From Bacteroides sp. UBA1773 (lineage in GTDB: Bacteria > Bacteroidota > Bacteroidia > Bacteroidales > Bacteroidaceae), in the NCBI GenBank assembly GCA_002315285.1, contig DCGR01000029.1, forward strand, positions 15,573 through 33,124: DNA of 17,552 bases, in the 5' to 3' direction. The translations under genes were made by a program, and so were the position numbers. Below are positions 8,248-16,071 of this stretch, in pieces (within the stretch, counting starts at the first letter, position 1; every line of letters starts with the position of its first letter). The notes under the pieces were generated by a model. It saw only the letters and a list, made by a program, of their open reading frames with translations. It ran no database searches and was not told the DNA's origin.

Positions 8248-9534
8248 TTACTCTTCTGCAGTCTTCGACACACGGCTACCTATGAGAGCATAGAACAGGA
8301 TGTAACCTGCGCAAAGTACTGGGATGAAATAAGCCAAAGTGTAGGAACCAAGGAGTTCTCCTACCTGAGCCTGAACAAATACCATGACAGCGCAACCGAA
8401 TACCATGGTCATGAAGATGCCGGCTGCGACAGCCGTATATTTGCCCAACTTCTCGACTGCCATGTTGAAGATGCTACCCCACATCACTGATGTGCAGAGA
8501 CCTACCAACAAGAACGCGAAGATTCCGACAGGCACCTGTGCCCAAACGACATTCAGATTTCCCCAGTCGATGCCAGGAACAGTTACCATGGCAGCATCGG
8601 CCGATGAGTTGAAAATACCGAAAAGCAACAACAGGATGGCAATGGCAGCAGCGGTTGAAACCATGGCGCGGCTCGACACCTTGGCGCCAATGACACTACC
8701 TACCATACGGCCAACAAACATCATCAGCCAATATACAGCACAAATCAAGCCTGCGATGCTACCGTCCATACCCAAGCCAGAAAGAGTGGGAGCTTCGGGT
8801 GAAGCGGTGAGATAGCTCAACATGTAAGTAGGAGTACCAACCTCTACACTCATATACAAGAAGATGGCCAACGCACCGAGCGTGAAATGACGGAACTTGA
8901 AAGCGCCCTTCACCAATGCCATATCGACAGGAGCCTGTTCAGGCTCTTCGATCTTGGTAAACATGATGATGATAAACGCAAGGATAAAGATAGCTAAAGC
9001 AATCATAAGGGCCGGAGTCGCATCTTCGATCCTTGCCTTGGCAGCATCGCCAATGAGAGCACCCATGATGATGTAAACAGCCACGGCACATGCTGAATTG
9101 CACGAACCACCAATCTGGATAAGCTGGTTGCCGGTCTTACCACCACCTCCAAGGTTGTTCAACATAGGATTGACAACAGTGTTAAGCATGCACATGCAGA
9201 ATCCGCTTACAAATGCACCAATCAGATATACCAGGAAACTTCCCATCGATCCTGACAGATACTCAAGCAAAATGCCTATGATACCTACGATAAGGGCGAT
9301 AAGCGCTGTTTTCTTGTAACCGTACTTGGCGATAAGCATACCTGAAGGAATACCCATGACCAAATAAGCGATAAAATTGCCATAGTTGCCAATCTGTGCC
9401 AACGTGTCGGATGCACCAAACTGGTTTTTCACGATAACTGCCATAGGTGAACAAAGGTTTGTCACGAAGGCAATCATTCCGAAGAGAGCAATCATGATGA
9501 TGATTGCAGCCCATTGTTTTGATTGTTTTGCCAT
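8248..9534 (-). CDS. MFS sugar transporter, FHS (fucose/glucose/galactose permease) type
   Basis: A 428-residue integral inner-membrane protein with about 12 hydrophobic segments, typical of major facilitator proteins. Loop 2-3 carries a MFS-like motif (GMLIAKYGYKKT), and the NTVVNPMLNNLGG segment resembles the FHS family that includes L-fucose permease FucP and the glucose/galactose transporter GluP. The position between galM and galK argues for proton-coupled uptake of galactose or glucose; the same arrangement is known to me from Bacteroides. The exact substrate cannot be read from sequence. The ATG at 9534 lies in a short tandem duplication that also carries a second, out-of-frame ATG 20 nt downstream. 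The 102 nt between galM and this gene show no strong signal. Confidence 0.9.
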   Translation of the reverse strand: MAKQSKQWAAIIIMIALFGMIAFVTNLCSPMAVIVKNQFGASDTLAQIGNYGNFIAYLVMGIPSGMLIAKYGYKKTALIALIVGIIGILLEYLSGSMGSFLVYLIGAFVSGFCMCMLNTVVNPMLNNLGGGGKTGNQLIQIGGSCNSACAVAVYIIMGALIGDAAKARIEDATPALMIALAIFILAFIIIMFTKIEEPEQAPVDMALVKGAFKFRHFTLGALAIFLYMSVEVGTPTYMLSYLTASPEAPTLSGLGMDGSIAGLICAVYWLMMFVGRMVGSVIGAKVSSRAMVSTAAAIAILLLLFGIFNSSADAAMVTVPGIDWGNLNVVWAQVPVGIFAFLLVGLCTSVMWGSIFNMAVEKLGKYTAVAAGIFMTMVFGCAVMVFVQAQVGELLGSYTLAYFIPVLCAGYILFYALIGSRVSKTAEE

Positions 9535-9551
9535 TGTTTTGAAATGTTTTG
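9511..9551. repeat. Two-copy 20/21-bp tandem duplication over the transporter start codon
   Basis: Units 9511-9530 and 9531-9551 share CCATTGTTTTGA and GTTTTG on the plus strand and differ only by TT versus AAT in between. On the coding strand each unit is an A-rich stretch ending in ATGG. The upstream copy provides the leader and ATG start; the other encodes the first residues (MAKQSKQW). Confidence 0.75.
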
Positions 9552-9636
9552 ATGGTTAATTACTCGATTTGTTATTTTGTTTTTCTCAATTTTCAGTTGT
9601 CGGTCTTCAGTGATGGTTCGGGGCGAATCCACGGTC

Positions 9637-10749
9637 TTAATCCTTTTGTCTGATTTCCTTCTCCACACCAAACTGATAGATGGTGGTCTGTCGGTATGTC
9701 TCTCCCGGATGCAGCACGCACGAGGGGAAATGCCCCTTGTTGGGAGTATCGGGGAAGTGTTGGGCTTCAAAGCAGATGGCACTCCTACGCGGGAACGTTG
9801 CACCATGCCAGCCACTGAACCCATTGTGCCAGTTCGAAGTATATACCTGCACACCCGGTTCGGTGGTAAACACCTCCATGCTGCGACGGCTCAACGGATC
9901 CACACATTTAGCTGCAAAACCCAAAGTTCCTGCCTCACGCTTGTTGAGCACATAGCAATGGTCGTATCCTGCACCATGACGAATCTGCACACAATCATCA
10001 TCAATGCGGCTTCCTATCGTGTGAGGCGTACGGAAATCAAACGGTGTGCCTTCCACCGATGCGATACAACCGTATGGAATGGAAGTATCATCGATGGGCA
10101 CATAATAGTCAGCATTGATGGTAAGTTCATAGTCGTTGATGACGGGGGTAGGATTGGCAATGCCCGAAAGGTTGAAGAAGCCATGATGGGTCAGGTTCAC
10201 AATGGTAGTCTTGTCGGTGGTAGCCTCGTAAAGGATCTTGAACTCATTGTTGTCGGTCAACTGATAGACCACCGTCACATCCAGATTGCCAGGAAATCCC
10301 TCTTCCCCATCCTTACTGACGTAATGCAGGCGGAGCGTCTGGGCATCAGGTTGCTCCGCGTCCCACACACGGGCATGAAATCCCGTCGGCCCACCATGCA
10401 AAGAATTAGGACCATTATTGATTGCCAGTTGATATGCCTTTCCCTCCAACAAAAATGAACCCTTCGCAATTCGATTACCATAACGGCCGATAATCGTACT
10501 CAGAAAGGGTTCATGACTATTGATTACATTGGCGATTGAATCATGGCCTTGTATTACATTGTCGTATTTGCCATCCTTGTCGGGCATCATGATTGCAGCT
10601 ACGGCACCTCCATAGTTAGTCACTGCAATTTCTGCACCCGATGGATTTTTCAACACATATAAATCCGTATGTTTCCCGTCGATAACGGTTTGGAAATCGG
10701 CTCTCTGTAAGCCGCATATCAGGACTCCTGTCGTATCGGTGTTCCCCAT
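9637..10749 (-). CDS. galM: Aldose 1-epimerase (galactose mutarotase)
   Basis: A 370-residue mutarotase that interconverts the alpha and beta anomers of galactose or glucose, supplying the alpha anomer used by galactokinase. Family motifs: GRYGNRI (88-94), NGPNSLHGG (112-120, with H118), NLTHHGFFNLSG (185-196, catalytic H188), GYDHCYVLN (261-269), TTEPGVQVYT (295-304) and CFEAQHFPDTPN with the catalytic base E328. The N-terminus lacks a hydrophobic signal, so the enzyme is probably cytoplasmic; some Bacteroidales relatives are secreted. It is the first gene of the gal cluster, with a candidate promoter in the 60-nt gap after folC. Length is normal and all catalytic residues are present. Confidence 0.96.
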   Translation of the reverse strand: MGNTDTTGVLICGLQRADFQTVIDGKHTDLYVLKNPSGAEIAVTNYGGAVAAIMMPDKDGKYDNVIQGHDSIANVINSHEPFLSTIIGRYGNRIAKGSFLLEGKAYQLAINNGPNSLHGGPTGFHARVWDAEQPDAQTLRLHYVSKDGEEGFPGNLDVTVVYQLTDNNEFKILYEATTDKTTIVNLTHHGFFNLSGIANPTPVINDYELTINADYYVPIDDTSIPYGCIASVEGTPFDFRTPHTIGSRIDDDCVQIRHGAGYDHCYVLNKREAGTLGFAAKCVDPLSRRSMEVFTTEPGVQVYTSNWHNGFSGWHGATFPRRSAICFEAQHFPDTPNKGHFPSCVLHPGETYRQTTIYQFGVEKEIRQKD

Positions 10750-10772
10750 GTTGCACTGAATTTTAATTGTTC

Positions 10773-10796
10773 TTATTCACATTCATGTGCAAATAA
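10773..10796. promoter_or_regulatory. Candidate operator palindrome upstream of galM
   Basis: TTATTCACAT (10773-10782) and ATGTGCAAATAA (10785-10796) form an inverted repeat around a 2-nt centre, with a 2-nt insertion in one half. It overlaps the predicted -7 box and start region of the gal cluster, where a repressor site would act. The regulator is unknown and not encoded nearby. Confidence 0.35.
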
Positions 10797-10820
10797 ACAA
10801 AAGTTCTTTTTAATTTCCAA
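10790..10820 (-). promoter_or_regulatory. Candidate promoter of the galM-transporter-galK cluster
   Basis: On the minus strand TTG (10820-10818), a 20-nt spacer and TTTATTTG (10797-10790) match the Bacteroidetes -33/-7 consensus with one mismatch. The predicted leader to the galM ATG is about 30 nt. The -33 box falls inside the last codons of folC. Confidence 0.35.
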
Positions 10821-12117
10821 ACATTTTTCCAAAACTTTTTTCATTTACAAACAAATCGGCAACAATAAAAGTACTTCCGCCTACAAATATCAAGTCGTTT
10901 GCTGCATTTGCATTGCTTATTGCGGCGCGTAATGCCACATCTACACACGGATACTCCTCTCCTTGCAACCCTGCTTGCTGCGCCAATTCATGTAGCCTGC
11001 TCTCCGAAAGCGCACGTTTCACACTGGCTTTGGTGAAATAATAGCGGGCCGTACGCGGCAGCAATGCAAGCACCCCGCTGATATCCTTATCGTTCACCAT
11101 ACCTATCACCACATGCAATTGACCACATTGTTGTGCTTGCAGTTGCCGGCTGATATACTCCATTCCCCCCACATTATGTCCGGTGTCGCAAACGATTCTC
11201 GGATGTAGGCTCACCGTTTGCCAACGTCCCATCAGCCCGGTCAGCGCACACACCCTTGAGAAAGCCTCACGCACATGCTGCGTTTCCACATTGAATCGTC
11301 CACGAAGCAAGTTGACAGCCGTCAGGATGGTGTTCGTATTCTCCACTTGGCAATATCCCCCCAGCTCACCCCTCAGCTGTCCGTACGTACGGGTGTCGTA
11401 GGTCCAGCCATCCTGTGTTGAGGTCGCCCCTACAACTTGAGGATTGTCCTGTGCAAAACAGATAGGTGAACCCACTTGCCGAGCGTGTTGTTCGAACACC
11501 CGACGAGTCTCAGCAGTGGCATTGCCTATCACCACCGGCACTCCAGACTTCATGATGCCAGCCTTCTCGGCTGCAATCTGTGCCAACGTATTGCCCAAAA
11601 ATTGTGTATGGTCAAGGCTGATATTGGTGATGATGCTGAGTTCCGGACGGATGATGTTGGTGCAATCGAGCCTTCCGCCCAATCCCACCTCTATCACCGC
11701 CACATCCACCTTACACTGGGCGAAATAGCTGAAAGCCATTGCGGTGGCAAGTTCGAAGAACGAAGGGTGAAGTGGTTCGAAAAATGCCTTCTCACGTTCC
11801 ACGAAATCCGTCACAAACTGTTTCGATACAGGTATTCCGTTCACTCTGATACGTTCACGGAAATCGACAAGATGGGGCGACGTATAAAGTCCCGTAGTAT
11901 AACCCGCACACTGCAGCATGGCCGCAATCGTGTGCGAACACGAACCCTTCCCATTGGTACCGGCCACATGGATGGTGCGGAACGAACGATGTGGTTGTCC
12001 TAAATGTGCATCAAGGGCCTCAGTTGTCTGAAGCCCTTCTTTGTATGCACCTGCTCCAAGCTGCTGAAACAGTGGAGCGCTATCATAAAGATATGCAAGT
12101 GTTTCGTCGTAAGTCAT
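10810..12117 (-). CDS. folC: Bifunctional folylpolyglutamate synthase / dihydrofolate synthase
   Basis: A 435-residue Mur-ligase-type enzyme that adds glutamate to dihydropteroate and/or to folates using ATP, in the cytoplasm. Visible motifs: P-loop GTNGKGS (53-59), SPHLVDFRERI (80-90), EVGLGGRLDCTN (143-154), SLDHTQFLG (167-175) and EKAGIMK (184-190), which carries the position of the conserved carbamylated lysine. Length is close to E. coli FolC (422). The start at 12117 begins the conserved MTYDETLAYLY segment; an in-frame start at 12177 would overlap the dnaJ stop and add 20 unconserved residues. It follows dnaJ by 56 nt on the same strand and may be cotranscribed. Bifunctionality is assumed from the family; a dedicated synthase is possible. 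Confidence 0.95.
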   Translation of the reverse strand: MTYDETLAYLYDSAPLFQQLGAGAYKEGLQTTEALDAHLGQPHRSFRTIHVAGTNGKGSCSHTIAAMLQCAGYTTGLYTSPHLVDFRERIRVNGIPVSKQFVTDFVEREKAFFEPLHPSFFELATAMAFSYFAQCKVDVAVIEVGLGGRLDCTNIIRPELSIITNISLDHTQFLGNTLAQIAAEKAGIMKSGVPVVIGNATAETRRVFEQHARQVGSPICFAQDNPQVVGATSTQDGWTYDTRTYGQLRGELGGYCQVENTNTILTAVNLLRGRFNVETQHVREAFSRVCALTGLMGRWQTVSLHPRIVCDTGHNVGGMEYISRQLQAQQCGQLHVVIGMVNDKDISGVLALLPRTARYYFTKASVKRALSESRLHELAQQAGLQGEEYPCVDVALRAAISNANAANDLIFVGGSTFIVADLFVNEKSFGKMFGN

Positions 12118-12173
12118 TATCGGTAACGCATGAAAATCCAAGGCATGTCCTACGGCCAATCCATCGGACCGGC

Positions 12174-13361
12174 TCAATCAAACAGATTTTTGAACGTCTT
12201 GAATATCTTGTCCTTGATGCTCTCGGTGGGCCGGAAGTTATTACTGTCTTGCAACCGTTCCAACGTTTGCTTTTCGTCCTTTGACAAGTTTTCGGGCACA
12301 TACACGCTGATGTTGACCAACAAGTCGCCGGTACCCAAATTGCGTCCATAGCTGTCGAGTGCAGGCAGGCCCTTGCCTCTCAGGCGAAGCACCTTGCCAG
12401 GCTGTGTGCCCGCCTCTATCTTCACCTTCACACGACTGTCAACGGTAGGTATCTCCACCGTACCGCCCAGAGCAGCCGTAGGAATGCTCAGCAGCAGGTT
12501 GTATATCAAATCGTTTTCATCGCGAATCAATGTCGGATGTGGTTCCTCTTCTATCAGCACCAACAAGTCACCGGCCACGCCATTATGCTTGCCCATGTTA
12601 CCCTTGCCCGACACCGACAGTTGCATGCCACCCACCATGCCGGCAGGTATTTTCACCGTCACTATCTCCTCGCCCATCACCACGCCTTCGCCGGCACAAT
12701 GCGGACATTTGTTCTTGATCACCTTTCCTTCACCTCCACACTGTGGACAAGGACTCTGCGTTTGCATCATGCCAAACAAGCTTTGCTGCGTACGCGATAT
12801 GCTTCCCGTACCATGACAACGAGGACACGTCTCTGTGCCGCCGCTTCCTTCCGCACCCGATCCATGGCAATGTTCGCACACCACCATCTTGCGAAGTTTG
12901 AATTTCTTCTCTACGCCCGAAGCTATCTCCTGTAGCGAGAGTTTTGCCTTCACCCGAAGGTCGGAACCTTTGAATTTGCGTTGTCCCTGATGGGCACTTC
13001 CGCCGCCAAAGCCGCCAAAGCCGCCAAAACCTCCACCACCGAAGTTGAAGCCGCGTCCAAACACATTATTTAATATGTCGTTGAGGTCGAAATCGGCAAA
13101 ACCACCAAAACCGCCACCGCTGGCCGATTCACCGTTCATGCCGGCAAATCCGAACTGGTCGTAACGCGCACGCTTGTCCGCATCGCTCAGCACGCTATAA
13201 GCCTCAGCAGCCTCTTTGAATTTCTCCTCTGCCTCCTTGTTACCAGGATTGCGATCGGGATGGTATTTGATAGCCAACTTGCGATAGGCCTTTTTTATCT
13301 CGTCAGCCGATGCGCTCTTGCCGACTTCCAGCACTTCATAGTAATCTCTCTTTTCAGCCAT
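12174..13361 (-). CDS. dnaJ: Chaperone protein DnaJ (Hsp40)
   Basis: A 395-residue class I Hsp40 co-chaperone that stimulates DnaK ATPase and delivers unfolded substrates. The J domain (about 5-70) has the HPD motif at 34-36. A glycine/phenylalanine-rich linker spans about 77-125. Four zinc-binding CxxCxGxG repeats follow: C162/C165, C179/C182, C205/C208 and C219/C222. The C-terminal substrate-binding domains complete a full-length protein. It starts 16 nt after the grpE stop, so the two are translationally close and functionally paired; dnaK is not in the window. I looked for a CIRCE-type inverted repeat near grpE and saw none. Confidence 0.98.
   Translation of the reverse strand: MAEKRDYYEVLEVGKSASADEIKKAYRKLAIKYHPDRNPGNKEAEEKFKEAAEAYSVLSDADKRARYDQFGFAGMNGESASGGGFGGFADFDLNDILNNVFGRGFNFGGGGFGGFGGFGGGSAHQGQRKFKGSDLRVKAKLSLQEIASGVEKKFKLRKMVVCEHCHGSGAEGSGGTETCPRCHGTGSISRTQQSLFGMMQTQSPCPQCGGEGKVIKNKCPHCAGEGVVMGEEIVTVKIPAGMVGGMQLSVSGKGNMGKHNGVAGDLLVLIEEEPHPTLIRDENDLIYNLLLSIPTAALGGTVEIPTVDSRVKVKIEAGTQPGKVLRLRGKGLPALDSYGRNLGTGDLLVNISVYVPENLSKDEKQTLERLQDSNNFRPTESIKDKIFKTFKNLFD
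13002..13028. repeat. Three-copy 9-nt repeat in the dnaJ Gly/Phe linker
   Basis: GCCGCCAAA occurs three times in tandem on the plus strand, encoding Phe-Gly-Gly repeats on the coding strand. A degenerate copy follows. Changes in copy number would keep the reading frame and only lengthen or shorten the linker. Confidence 0.9.
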
Positions 13362-13377
13362 AATCCAATCCTTTCGT

Positions 13378-14046
13378 TTACTGACCTACCACCACCTTGG
13401 CATGTCGGATCACCTTTTCATTCAATTTGTAACCCGTTTGCACGCAATCGAGTATCAGTCCCTTCTGGTCGTCTGTCTGAGCTGGAATCAGGGCTATGGC
13501 CTCATGGAAATCCGTATCGAAAGGCTTGTCCTTCGTCTCAATCACGCTGACTCCTTCCTGGGCAAGAATCTTCATCATCTTCTCGTGAATCATTCTCACT
13601 CCTTCCTCCAAAGCCTTCACAGCCTCATCATCCGACTTCATGTTGGCCAATGCACGTTCGAAATCGTCGAGCACCGGCAGGATGGCGGTAATGGTTTTCT
13701 CCCCGCCATTTTTTATGATTTCAGCCTTTTCCTTCAGTGTACGCTTGCGATAGTTGTCAAATTCGGCAGCCAACAGCAAGTACTTGTTCTGTTTGTCCTC
13801 CAACTGTTGTCTCAGCTGTTCCTCCACGCTCTGCTCTGGTTCCTTTTCCTCTTCCTTGGCTTCCTGTCCGGCATCCTTTTCCTCCGCCTTCGCATCCTGT
13901 CCGGCATCCTCATCCGCCTTTTCAGTCTGTTCGTTCACTTCCTCCTGAGCGGTTTCCTGTGTTTGCTCTTCTTTTGTTTCCTGCTGTTCTGCTTGTTCTA
14001 CGTTTGGCTCTTCCACCTTCTTATCCTTATATTTGTTCTTACTCAT
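13378..14046 (-). CDS. grpE: GrpE, nucleotide exchange factor for DnaK
   Basis: A 222-residue protein that releases ADP from DnaK. The conserved core begins near residue 75 with a long helix, includes FDNYRKRT (96-103) and ends in the beta domain with the QTGYKLNEKVIRHAKVVVG segment typical of the GrpE C-terminus. The first 75 residues are an unusually acidic, Gln/Glu-rich, probably disordered extension with an 11-residue tandem repeat (about 46-67, DAGQ-[DE]AK). The start at 14046 (MSKNKYKDKK) is preferred to an in-frame ATG at 14076, which lies in the region just after cdd and adds 10 unrelated residues. It lies 39 nt after cdd and 16 nt before dnaJ on the same strand. Confidence 0.96.
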   Translation of the reverse strand: MSKNKYKDKKVEEPNVEQAEQQETKEEQTQETAQEEVNEQTEKADEDAGQDAKAEEKDAGQEAKEEEKEPEQSVEEQLRQQLEDKQNKYLLLAAEFDNYRKRTLKEKAEIIKNGGEKTITAILPVLDDFERALANMKSDDEAVKALEEGVRMIHEKMMKILAQEGVSVIETKDKPFDTDFHEAIALIPAQTDDQKGLILDCVQTGYKLNEKVIRHAKVVVGQ

Positions 14047-14085
14047 GATAAAAATGTTTTTCCCGATTCCCAGCAAAAAACGTGC

Positions 14086-14577
14086 CTATTCCTCTTTTCG
14101 CGGCACAAAATCGCTTGAGAATGTGAATGGGAGCAAACTTTTCACGCCGGCAATGCGCCACACACATTGCTTGCCAAACAGCAGGATGGTCATCTCATGC
14201 TGTCCCCGTTCTTCGGTTTCAAGCATCACCTGCCGGCAGGCTCCGCAAGGCGTAATCGGCCTGTCTGTAAAGTCCTTGCCATCGTGTGCGGCAATGCCGA
14301 GTGCCACCACAGCCCTGTCGGGGAAATGTGCCCCGCAACAAAACAAGGCAGTTCGTTCGGCACAGAGTCCCGAGGGGAAGGCCACGTTTTCCTGATTGCT
14401 GCCTGTCACCGTTTCGCCATTGTCGAGCAATGCCGCTGCCCCTACGGCAAAATGCGAATAAGGAGCATAACTGGTTCGTGTTGCCATTTTGGCAGACTCG
14501 ATCAGTCGAAGTTCGTCAACCGTCAAATCCTCCAATGCACATTGTTCGTAATCGATTACTATTTTCTTTTTCTCCAT
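14086..14577 (-). CDS. cdd: Cytidine deaminase
   Basis: A 163-residue zinc enzyme that deaminates cytidine and deoxycytidine to uridine and deoxyuridine in pyrimidine salvage. The catalytic signature is complete: CAE (zinc ligand C72, catalytic proton shuttle E74) and PCGAC (zinc ligands C111 and C114). The nucleoside-binding segment NQENVAFPSG precedes the CAE motif. A single short domain with three cysteine ligands fits the homotetrameric type. The start at 14577 (MEKKKIVIDYEQ) is chosen over an in-frame upstream start at 14610, which would add an unconserved 11 residues. Gaps to neighbours are 38 nt (DUF721 gene) and 39 nt (grpE). Confidence 0.95.
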   Translation of the reverse strand: MEKKKIVIDYEQCALEDLTVDELRLIESAKMATRTSYAPYSHFAVGAAALLDNGETVTGSNQENVAFPSGLCAERTALFCCGAHFPDRAVVALGIAAHDGKDFTDRPITPCGACRQVMLETEERGQHEMTILLFGKQCVWRIAGVKSLLPFTFSSDFVPRKEE

Positions 14578-14615
14578 CGTATAATCGTGCAATAATTGTC
14601 CTTCCCGCACAACAA

Positions 14616-14906
14616 TCAGCGAAACATGATGTCGGTGATTACCTGCGCTCCAGCCTTCTCGTTCAGCTGTTTCACCAGCACGGTCTTTCTCATCGAAAGT
14701 TCCTGTCGCAGCACCGCCGATGTCAGCTGCACATGCAATGTCTGGTTCTTGATGAACACATTGGAAGTATAACGCATCGCCACACTGCCCACCACCTCGG
14801 GCCAGGCATCCACCAGATGCATCTCATTCAGGGGCGACTCCAAGCCCTGCACACGCAGCACCGATCGCAGCACATCGCCAAAAAGCAGTGTCTCATTTCT
14901 TTTCAT
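14616..14906 (-). CDS. DUF721 / DciA-like protein encoded next to recF
   Basis: A 96-residue protein of the DUF721 family. The family includes DciA, which in many bacteria lacking DnaC works with the replicative helicase at origins and forks; that role here is inferred from family membership. The sequence shows the compact fold pattern with WPEVVG (35-40), an alternating strand segment (NQTLHVQL), then SAVLRQELSMRKTVLVKQLN. Its ATG overlaps the recF stop by 4 nt (ATGA at 14903-14906), so the two are translationally coupled. Location beside recF is a recurring feature of the family as I remember it. It lacks any obvious catalytic motif. Confidence 0.85.
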   Translation of the reverse strand: MKRNETLLFGDVLRSVLRVQGLESPLNEMHLVDAWPEVVGSVAMRYTSNVFIKNQTLHVQLTSAVLRQELSMRKTVLVKQLNEKAGAQVITDIMFR

Positions 14907-15997
14907 ACCACATCTCCATTCTCCACATGAAACACTTTGTGCGCGCCTTTCAGCTTACCCACAATCTCTTCCAGATGGTCGCGATTGGTGTCTGTCACAA
15001 ATATTTGTCCGAAATCCGGTTCCGACACCATCCTCACGATTTGTTCCACACGCAAGACATCCAGCTTGTCGAAGATGTCGTCGAGCAGCAAGATGGGTGT
15101 TGTCTGGTTTCCATGATGCCTCAGAAACATGAATTGGGCCAGTTTCAGTGCCGTCAGATAAGTCTTGTTCTGTCCCTGCGACCCCTCGCGCCTGATGGCA
15201 TAGTCGCCCAATTGCATCACCAGATCGTCCTTGTGCGTGCCCTTGAGCGTATAGCCCATGATCCTGTCCTTCGCACGGTTTTTTTTCAATAGTTCCTTCA
15301 AATCTCCCTTTTGTGCATCCGATTCATAGTGCAACGACACCGTTTCCTTTCCTTGCGAAATGGTGGCATGGATTTGCTGGAACTGAGGGATGAATTCACG
15401 CACGAAGTGGGTCCGCTTCTCAAAAACCACGTTTCCATCCGCCGCCAACATTTCCTCCAGCACATTCATCAGGTCCGCGTCGGGTTCGGCATCGGCCTTC
15501 AGCAAGGAGTTGCGTTGTTGCAGCGTCTTGTTATAATGGATAAGCGCATCAAGATATGCCTTGTCGTACTGCGAAATGACCATGTCCATAAACCTGCGCC
15601 GTTCGTCGCTGCCACCCGATATGAGCGTCGCATCGTCGGGCGACACCATCACAAGCGGTATCAATCCTATATGGTCCGCAAAGCGCTGGTATTCCTTCTT
15701 GTTGTACTTGAATTGTTTCTTTCTTCCACGCTTCATGCCGCAATACACCTCATCCACACCTCCGTCGTCGGTCTGATACGAGCCTTGTATCATGAAGAAA
15801 TCCTCGCCATGGCGTATGTTTTGCGAATCGATGGGATTCGAAGCACTTTTGCAAAACGACAGATAATAAACCGCATCGAGCAGATTGGTCTTTCCCATGC
15901 CATTGTGTCCGATGAAACAATTCAATTTTGGAGCAAATTCCAATTCTATTTGCGCCAGATTCTTGTAATTGATGATAGAAATCCGATTCAGTATCAT
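14903..15997 (-). CDS. recF: RecF, DNA replication and repair ATPase
   Basis: A 364-residue SMC-like ATPase that works with RecO and RecR to load RecA at single-strand gaps. The Walker A motif GHNGMGKT lies at residues 30-37, the ABC-type signature EGSQGQ at 271-276, and Walker B ILLLDD at 302-307. It lacks long coiled coils, as expected for RecF, and matches the usual length (about 360). The start at 15997 opens with the conserved MILNRISIINYKN segment. It heads the minus-strand cluster recF - DUF721 - cdd - grpE - dnaJ - folC and is divergent from the tetratricopeptide gene. In many bacteria recF sits near dnaA/dnaN; here it does not. Confidence 0.97.
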   Translation of the reverse strand: MILNRISIINYKNLAQIELEFAPKLNCFIGHNGMGKTNLLDAVYYLSFCKSASNPIDSQNIRHGEDFFMIQGSYQTDDGGVDEVYCGMKRGRKKQFKYNKKEYQRFADHIGLIPLVMVSPDDATLISGGSDERRRFMDMVISQYDKAYLDALIHYNKTLQQRNSLLKADAEPDADLMNVLEEMLAADGNVVFEKRTHFVREFIPQFQQIHATISQGKETVSLHYESDAQKGDLKELLKKNRAKDRIMGYTLKGTHKDDLVMQLGDYAIRREGSQGQNKTYLTALKLAQFMFLRHHGNQTTPILLLDDIFDKLDVLRVEQIVRMVSEPDFGQIFVTDTNRDHLEEIVGKLKGAHKVFHVENGDVV

Positions 15998-16020
15998 GCG
16001 CGATTCTTGCTTTTAGGCCA

Positions 16021-16028
16021 CAAAAGTA
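16021..16028 (-). promoter_or_regulatory. Candidate -7 box of the recF cluster
   Basis: TACTTTTG on the minus strand is an exact match to the Bacteroidetes -7 consensus TAnnTTTG. A T-run follows upstream rather than a clean -33 TTG. The predicted leader to the recF ATG (15997) is about 15 nt. Confidence 0.5.
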
Positions 16029-16071
16029 GAAAAAAAAACCTCATAAATTTTAATAATACACATAAATAACC

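Noticed and set aside
9577..10458. A 293-codon plus-strand frame opposite galM
   Set aside because: galM has every catalytic motif on the minus strand; the opposite frame shows no domain.
13002..13040. A CRISPR-like or regulatory tandem array in dnaJ
   Set aside because: The units are 9 nt, contiguous and in frame, encoding the Phe-Gly-Gly linker; there are no spacers.
13402..14118. A 238-codon hydrophobic plus-strand frame opposite grpE
   Set aside because: Its Leu/Phe-rich character is the complement of the Glu/Lys-rich grpE codons, not a membrane protein.
14040..14120. A possible CIRCE/HrcA operator before grpE
   Set aside because: No TTAGCACTC-type inverted repeat is present; only an AT-rich stretch is seen.
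15311..16069. A 252-codon plus-strand frame opposite recF
   Set aside because: recF has intact Walker A, signature and Walker B on the minus strand, and the frame runs into the divergent promoter region.
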